A stretch of 64,000 nt of DNA from Branchiostoma belcheri (lineage: Eukaryota > Chordata > Leptocardii > Amphioxiformes > Branchiostomatidae), in the NCBI RefSeq assembly GCF_001625305.1, contig NW_017802824.1:629174-693173 (forward strand), in the 5' to 3' direction. Numbering within the stretch: the first letter of the stretch is position 1; each line of letters begins with the position of its first letter. The translations under genes were made by a program, and so were the position numbers. Shown here piece after piece: positions 33,601 to 42,600 of the stretch. Under the pieces are notes generated by a model. The model saw only the letters and a list, made by a program, of their open reading frames with translations. It searched no databases and was not told the DNA's origin.

Positions 33601-36600
33601 GCTCAATGGCGAGTCGTTATTCTGTATTACCGTGGACAGCCTCCATTAGACGACAGTATACATCACTCTTAAATCTCCGGCCGACCCGTTCAGGGTAAAT
33701 GGTGAATATTCTCAAGCCTATGGTGCCACACACAAATCAGTGGGTAAGTGCCGGTTTGAGTGTAATGTATGTTGACACTTTTGTGTCAGTTCAATAATCT
33801 ATCCTTTATGTAATGACTCTTTGTCCACACCATTGCTTTGATTTTTCCGTGGTACTCAGAGACTATGAGTAGCAGCTATATAGAAGAATATAGTGGCACA
33901 AATGCAAAACCTATTGTCACGAACAATGCTTTCCGTGGTTCCCAGTCCACCAAGCAGATTCTCTGGGGCAGGCAGATTCTGTGGGGCAAGCCTGAATCCA
34001 CGTTGGGCAGGCAATGGTTACAGGAGGCCAATAGATACAGGTAGCCAAAAGATATAGACTCCCCTTTCCCACAGAATCTGCTTGGAGATTAACCGTTGTC
34101 TTCTTGTGACAAGCATTGCATGGGTAATCTCCAAGCAGTTTTCATTTGTAAATAAGTAGTATTTATGTTATGACCCCCTGACACTCCTCCACGCTCGACC
34201 TCTATGAAAAGCGGCCGAAATAGCGGCCGATTAGAGCATGTAACACAGTTACAGATCGAGTTGAAATAAAGGCTCAAACAAACAAACAAACAAACAAGCA
34301 AATACAACTGTGACAAGACAGTATCCATTGGTCAGAGGAGTGTGACTAAGGGTCACTCCTCGAGCCAACGGATACTGTCTTGACAGCGTAGGATTTGTTT
34401 GGAGATTACAAAAGAAGCATATTGTAGATGTTATTATAGATAGCAAAGAACAAATTCATTTTCCTCATATGCAACTAGATAAAGCATGTATTATAAGGTC
34501 CATCTGTTCGTACAACTACAACTGTCTTTAGAAGTGAGAAGAAGCTAAAACTGTATATATTAGTATGCGGATGTAGTGAGACTTACTAGACTTGTATCAC
34601 TGTTTCTACCTAGAGCTTGATCACCATGACCTGTATTCAGCCCACAAGCTAATAATTATATAAGGGCATCATCATCATCAGGTCAGCGGGTTGCCCGGAC
34701 CAAGTCCACTTTTTCTCTCCATGCCGCTCTGTCCGCCATTAACTGCCCCAGGTGTTAAGGGCATAAATGTACAATAAAGGTATTCATTGATAACCTGATG
34801 TTTGGTGGGCAGCCTCGTTCTGTTCTTATCATGTTAAATTGTTGATGAAAAATCCCTCTATATTTCCTGAATTTGCGCTATTTTTCACCCGACTGTCGGG
34901 AAAGTTCCTTTTGTTCCATTGATCGCCCCACACTCTGCCGTGGTCACATCAATAGGCGCAATGCAAGTCCCGTAGGCAGTGTTCAATAATCAGTCAATGA
35001 CATGCACTGGGCGCTTCAGGGAACACAACGCCACTTTTTCAAAGCTCATCTCCACCCCACCTCCCTTAGAAATTGAACGACTATTCTAATCTATCACCGG
35101 TGAAATGAGAAAGGACCTATCCCTAATCCTGGAACGTTTCATCAGGTCACAGCGAGCAGGGAGCCTATTATCCTACAGGACCTGTGGAACAGGATTGATT
35201 GTTCCCTCCTAGTCCAAAGTGCACCGCCATTAGTCTGATTTGACAAAGTCCTTGAGTCAATTCGCAATATTGGGTCGCAGGCAAAAACACTGGTCCCGTC
35301 CGACATACTAATGTGCATTTTAGACGTGCAAAGGGTACGTGTGAAAATGTCGTTATTAGAGTGCTAGTAATGATCTGCATTTATTTACGAATCATTTCTC
35401 CGATGTGGTTCTGCTCAGTGCAACCGTTTTATCAAGACGACAATGGACATATTTTTCTATTCCATTTTTTTTACATGACACGACAACTGCACACTTAAGT
35501 TTTTCAACTTATTTTTATGCCACCACTAACGCAGACAAACGCACGGACAACAGACATACTCATTTTTACCTTATGCCTCAGTAAATTGAGAAAAGTCGTG
35601 TAAACTGCCTTTCCCAAGGGCACAATATCGGTGGCGTGGCAGGATTCGAACTCTGGACCTCTTGGTTCTCAGCCAAATGCGCTGTCGTTACGCCACACGA
35701 CCATGGCCATATTTCTTCTATTCTTAGCACCGCCATGCCTTAAGACCTAAACAATTTGAAGATGTAAGCTGTACCTTAGCTCTAACAACGAGCACGCATG
35801 CAGAACTCGTACCAGCTCTGGCTGGTTATAATATATAGTTAGGACGGAGATGTGTCAACGACGCCTGAATTCTAAAGTACGAAAACTTGAATCCTGGCTT
35901 AAATCCAGCTTATTCCCAGAATAATGTAATGATTCTTTCCGCGGGAGAGACAAGCAATTTGTACGTCTGCAATTTGATTGAGCAGACTATGAAATATCCT
36001 AGCACTTGGCGCCAACCCTATGACAGAACTCAAGACACTGTGAACGATGGCTCAGTGTGGCCCGTGTGTGCCCCGTTCTTGGATCAGCATCAATCCAAGC
36101 CATCTGTGTATGACAGTCACGAAAATAGGAAACACCTATCAAAGACAAAGAGTAGAATAGAATCTAAAATAAGAAAAACGGCGTGGTGAAAGCTGGCGCA
36201 GGTTGTTTGTTAAATCCAAGATGGCCGTTGCAATCATATGGTAGCGTTTTTACATCTACAGATTGTAAAAACTCTCAAACAAACTACGTAACTGTTTCTT
36301 TTAATCTCTTTAAATACAAAACAAAAGCACACATTAAACGTAAGGAAATTGTGTTCAGCAATTGGATTAATTTACACAGCTACCCAGCTTGAGGGATCGT
36401 GTGGTCCAGAACCAAGAGGTCCTCGGTTCGAATCCTGCCATGTCACCAATCCTGTGCCCTTTGGAAAAGCACTTTGCCTACTTTTCTCACTTCAGCCAGG
36501 TGTTAAAAGGAGTACCTGACTTCGTGTGAGGGTAAAAGGCGGCGAAAGGAGAGGGTTTGGCTCCTCCGCCTTTTAATACCGTGCCCCTGACACACTAGAT

Positions 36601-39600
36601 AACACCCCACTGCCCTTGCTGCCTTAAAAGGCAATGGAACTACCTTCACCTTTTACGAGATCACCTCCCCCCCCCCATGTATATAAAATGTACATGTACT
36701 TCACGTAGTTTATTTCACAAGTGTAAGTGCACATTTGCTATCTCAACACTTCCTTTCATTTCCATTGTCTCTGCCTGTTATAAAATGGCTACATCTTCCA
36801 GCATACACTTCATATCGTGGACACGCCTCATCAGTCTGTCCCGGGAGCTATAATTTACGCTACTATTTATCACTACTGAAAATGAATGTGGGTATTTCTA
36901 CTAAACTAAAGGATTACATGTGACACTCTGCTAAGCCAACGCTTTGGTCACGGCGCGCGAGACGCCACGTCTTCTTTAGGCTGTGATCCTTCAACAGCCG
37001 AACACCGTGACTATAATATCTAAATAGCGATGTGGCGGTGAAAATATATTTCAACAGCTTAGACTTTCTAACTTGACCTTCACCGAGCTTCCTAGGAACT
37101 AAGATCGGTTTTTCAGGGCAACGACATCATTGGTGGACCCTATCCTTAGCCACAGCCAATCAATAAAGGTGAAATAGATAGAAGTTGGAGCATGACGTCT
37201 GTTCCAATAACTGTCCTTATGTCCTCTGTAAGGTAACAAAAAGAGTAAAACACCGGAGAATGTAGCCCACATCAATTACAGATGGCTGGACGTGTGGGAT
37301 ATGGGTAAGGCGTGGAAAAATACATGTCTTCTAGCGAAACGCTATGAGCAACCTAATATCTCAGTTCCGCGTACCTTCCCTTGGAAGAAGTTAGGGAATG
37401 ACAGATTACACGGACAGCAGTTCCTCCGTAACTCCTGACTGGTTCTTTGTACTGACACAGACGTAGTTAAGCATTCCGTGCCCAGACGTAGGAGTTACTC
37501 CTGAGAGCGCCAACTTCGCGAGCGGACCTAATCTATCATCCGTGCCAACAACATGTCCCACAGGAAGCAATATTGAGTGGCCTGTTTATCTAGCGCATGT
37601 GGTCTCTTGATACGTACCCAAATCGATTTCTACTGCGGAACAACTTTCCGCACTTTTTCAAAGTCACCGACAAAGGCATACAGACCATAAAAAGAAAACT
37701 TACCATATCATCTGATATTTTAACGTACAGAGAGTGATATATATTGTGATGTTGATGTCAATGCCCTCTTGACATTTGGTTATGAGTTTCTTTTTTAGGC
37801 ACCTTCGCAGACTCGATGTCGCTAAAGCTGCTTCAAGTTGAAGGAGACGTTGGAAACTGCCGTCATATCTTGGCAGCCGGAACGAATGTTTCATGGATCT
37901 GCTGTCTCCCGGGATAGCTATGACGGCATTTCATCGACACGGGGTCTACGTTGTCATGTGTGACTTGATAAATAATCATTTTATTACTGACAGTTGAGAA
38001 GTAGATTGGAAAAATTAAGTATACAGAAAGTTTTTTTTTTTACCATACACGTACGGCATCAGCTGCTTGAAGCTAAAAAAATGTAAATGTGGTTCTTGGG
38101 AAGTCTGAAGATTTTGTATGCTGCTAAAGATGTAATATCAATAAAGCATTAAATCGTATTTATGCTGCATAAAACCAACTTTATGTACACACTGGCCTAC
38201 AAAACTATTCCAAATACGTTTCTTGACCCCGACTGAAGGAATGACATTTCCATCAATATGGCTGTCATGACCCTTTGCATCCATTTTAAAAGGCAGACTT
38301 CAATTTAATATGACTCCGTTCACTCACACGTCCTACGTACAGAATATTTGTCAGCCTAGACAGTATTTATACAGTAGTTAGGATTTTATCTTTCATACAA
38401 CAACCACTCGCGCGCGATGTGTCATGTTGATGAACTGGCATGGTTTTATATTTCCACGTCTCTGTCTCTTCATTTTATTGAGCTTTCCGTTTCCGTTCGT
38501 TTTACGTTACAGATATGACACGATCTTTTTACAGTGTGTTGTTTAGTTGTTTTGTTTGTTTGTTTTGGTTACATGTATAAAACAGAATACAGAAAGTAAA
38601 TATCATGTACAGAGAAAATGTAGCCGGGTGGAAAGAAGCCATCGGATTAGCCCCCCCCCCCCGTTACAACTTGGAAACTAATTCTCTACATATATAATGA
38701 TACTGATAAACCTAATAAAGAAACAGATAACGTTTGAATAATAACTGATTACTTATGTAATAATAATAAGGATTGTGGTCTTATCCAAGTTATAGACTTA
38801 GCCACTTGGGAAAAAGGGGAAATATTGATCAAACAACTTGCGATATATAGACTCACTTACGTGAAATAATTTGGCAACAGTATTTCAACACTGTCAAATC
38901 AAAATTTATGTTGTTTTCTTTTCTCCGACACAAGAACATAGTACTCAGTTGAGAACGGGTTTGTTTGTTTGTTTGTTTGTTTGTTTGTTTATTTAAATGC
39001 AACAGTGCATGACAAGTGGCAACCAGGCAGCAACAAGGCTGGTAGCGGCTACCACTGACACATAAGTGCATAAATACAAGGCATATCAAAATACACTATT
39101 ACTTAGTACGTTGAAAGACCTGTATACTTGTATGACTACATAACGTTGTAGTGATACCGTTACCTGTATTGGATCTGGTGGGACAGCTAATGGCGATGCA
39201 GCAGACGCTCCATACGTGAACATTACGGCCAGACGTAATCTCCAGGCGCAGCTCTCTCAAGGCGGATTGATTTTCTTTCTTAGGCCACCCGCCTTAGATG
39301 GTATCGAGCTTATTTCACGAAAGAGTTGCTTGGACTCAGTTCAAAGCGGACATACATTTGGGCTTGGCTTTTAGATTCTTCGCAGGTCGCTGCGGCTTTA
39401 ACTACATGCAAAGGTAACGAAGGTCAAACCCTTCAGGGCCACAGTCAGGAAATCGCACTTCAAGGTACAAATGCTGGGAGATTGCAGCCTCGCATCTTGG
39501 AGATGAGAGTGAAGGTTAGGGTTGTTCCATCAGCGGTGACATGACATGATGAATGTGACGTACAGTACAGACACTACGTGAGGGGACTATGGGAATTACA

Positions 39601-42600
39601 TATTATAGCCTCCTGTGGGAGGAAAGTTGTTCCTACCAGGAGGATATGGCCTCGCTGACTCCATTTGATAACGTAATTTTGTCCCTGTTGACATAGTAAT
39701 GGATTAAGCAATCTGTGTTTTTTGCCTGATACTCAATGAATATATGTGAATAAAATAAAAAAAATGGTAATGGATTGCTGATGCAGTAGCGATCATATTC
39801 TTTCAGTTGGGCAATATTCAATGACAAGACACCAAGTTTTAAACATATTTTTATGTCCCACCCACACAGAAGACAATACTCATTTTTACACACTTGAATT
39901 GAGGAAAGTCATGTAAACTGCAATTTCGAAGGGCACAAGATCGCTGAAATAACAGGATTGGAACGCAAGACCTCTTGGTTCTGAGCCGAGCTCCGTTACG
40001 CTACACGACCTCCCAATATATATCATTCTTACCACCAGTACATGATCCAAAAAGTTACATGGAATTACTCAAAACAGATGTTAACTTTTGACATAAAGTA
40101 AAAGTTTTGGACACCATGTATCAATCGAGGCTTAGTCATAGCCTAAGGTAAATAATATGTTGCACAGGGAAATATGTAGGCTTAGCCGGGGGCACACGGC
40201 TCTATACTGTCGACCGTCCTACTGACTGGATTAGTGTATAGACAACTGGAGGCAATGCCGTATCTTATAACATATTGCGCCCCCGGCATATGCCTGGATA
40301 GACGCCACAGAAAGACCATGTGATTTTTTACTTACGTAGAATACCAAAACACACCATATGTCACTGCATCTGCCAATTCATTTCTAGTTTGTAACCTAAC
40401 AATGAAGTTAGTGTTTATTGTTAAAGCCCCTGTCACACATTCACGACCTTTCTCCGATTTTGTTCCCGAACACCAGCCGACTAGGTTCGACTGACGTTCG
40501 GGAGCAGTTAGACCAGATTTAGGCCACGCCGACGAATTCTATAGGAATAAAAACTAAAAGTTAAATTTCAGTCAAATTTGACAACCGAACATTGCTGACG
40601 TACTCCTGAATTGTTGTCTGGTGTTCAGATGACTTACAGCCAAAAACCAGACAACCATGGTTGAACCTCCCAAACAATACCAGGATGGTTTAAACATTTT
40701 AAAACATTTAGCTGGCTCAGCTGAATTGACCGAATATCAGCTGACCCAGCCGACTTTGCGCCGACCTACTCCTAACCATGGTTGGGGGGGGGGGGCTGGT
40801 CGGTGGGCTAGTATTCGGGAGGCAAAATTCGTGAATGCGTGACAGGGGCTTTAGGAGCTGAGTCTTCGCTAACAACAGAACAATTAAACCTAGACACTCA
40901 CGGGAGCGCGCAAAGGAGGCTATCTACATCAGAGCACACGAATCACAACTTTTTCATCACGTGTTACAAGGAATTGGTCATCTGTATCTGAAGAAGGCTA
41001 ATTAGTAGAAGCAACGGTACATCTCTTGTCTTGGAAGACAGTTTAGATCAACAAACATATCCGGCTGTGATTTAGAAAGAACAGATTATTTTACTGATGT
41101 GATCAAGATAAGAATCTATACTTCTGTTGAAGCGTGATTCGCTCAGCTCAGGTCAAGTTCGTCACGTCTGTATTCAGCCTGATAAGAGAATAATCAAAAA
41201 TATTCCACGCGTAAAACATGTCTGTGTGCAACTTCACTTCTCCAAACTCATGATATTCACCGAGGGATCCAAGATGTATTTATTAGTAAAGAATTCACTT
41301 GAACATGGCATAACCTTTGTTATCTACAGATTCATCTACGTATCCCCAGCACACCCGGAGAGATGTTATTATGGTTCCGTTTCTCATCAGCAAAACCACC
41401 CAGGAGCTCATTACCTCGCTTGTATCCGGAACGTTTCATTGACAGGTTCACCTGCCTGCCGTTTATATTCATGTGTGTATCTCGGAGAAAAATCATCTCT
41501 CTTGGCTTTCAACCCGGCCCCTCGCTGCGTTGATTGTGTGGGGGAAAATTACTACTCGCTAATGACAGGGGACAGCCAGGGTGGAGCTGGAGGTAATGCC
41601 TTCGGCGTGGGGAGGGGGGCGGAATTACTGCTTTGAACTTCTTAAAGGGAGTTGTTTCTTCTGTTATCATACTGGGTAAAGGTTGTATGATATCCCGCAA
41701 ATATAATAATAGGGGTTATACATTGCCTATGGGACGAATTTCCTTCGCGTATCAAATAAAGCAAAGATACAGTACGGAACGACTGCCAAAATGCTAATGG
41801 TCAGCTTCCAGTGTTCGAAATACCCATCTGCATTCTGAATGCTTTTAAGAGAGCACTAAACACATGACCGCTGACCTCATGGACTGACTTATCTTTTGAC
41901 TGGAATGACACGGACTATGATTATGCCTTATGATTTTGACTATATGTTTCGGTTGACATGTCCTGTTTCCAATGATTGACTACTTGTACTCGTTCATATT
42001 ATTTGTTATTTCTATGCTTAAGTAATTGATTGTCTACATATATGTTCTTTGTAACTTGTTCTGTCTTATGTTGGGCTACCTTGGAAATCAGTTGTCCTAA
42101 ACTGACGGTACCACCCAACCGTTTTGAAAATCAATGAATAAATGAATAAATAAATAAATTTGCATAGAGATTTACAACATTGCAGAGGAAAAATCCTGCA
42201 ATCTGCCATTTTGCATTATAAACTTGAGAAGGTTGTAGTGTGGAGGCTTGTGTATTTGCAAAAATTCGAGAACAAAATTTTGACTCATATGCAATATTGC
42301 AGAACATAGAAAAAATATTTCTAGCACTGGCTTCACTGATCCAAAAGGTGACGCGTTGAAACAGCCTCCCAGATACACCAAGATGTTCACAGTGTCATGA
42401 CAGATCTGTACAGGATCATACGACTCACCCTGAGTCAACTACCACAGATATCTGATAGCCAGGCACCTAATGGCTCAATGGATACTTCTATAGTTCTGCC
42501 CGACGAAAAAGGGTTATTTAGTATTTCTTACTATCTTCGGGATGCATGCTGTCTAAAACCTACTTGTGTTTTTTAATCCTTGTTATGTCAAGTGACTTTC

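Noticed and set aside
33454-33672. 72-codon frame in intron 1
   Set aside because: No recognisable domain and no splice sites of matching phase; overlaps ordinary intronic sequence.
35631-35704. A functional tRNA gene at 35.7 kb (and at 36.4 and 40.0 kb)
   Set aside because: A and B boxes are present, but the acceptor stem does not close, the same tRNA-unrelated body follows each copy, and the copies are diverged: a SINE family.
41127-41636. 169-codon open frame on the plus strand in intron 1
   Set aside because: Longest single frame in the intron, but residue content is random-looking (Cys, His and Tyr scattered), with no domain and no flanking splice-compatible exons. Treated as chance.
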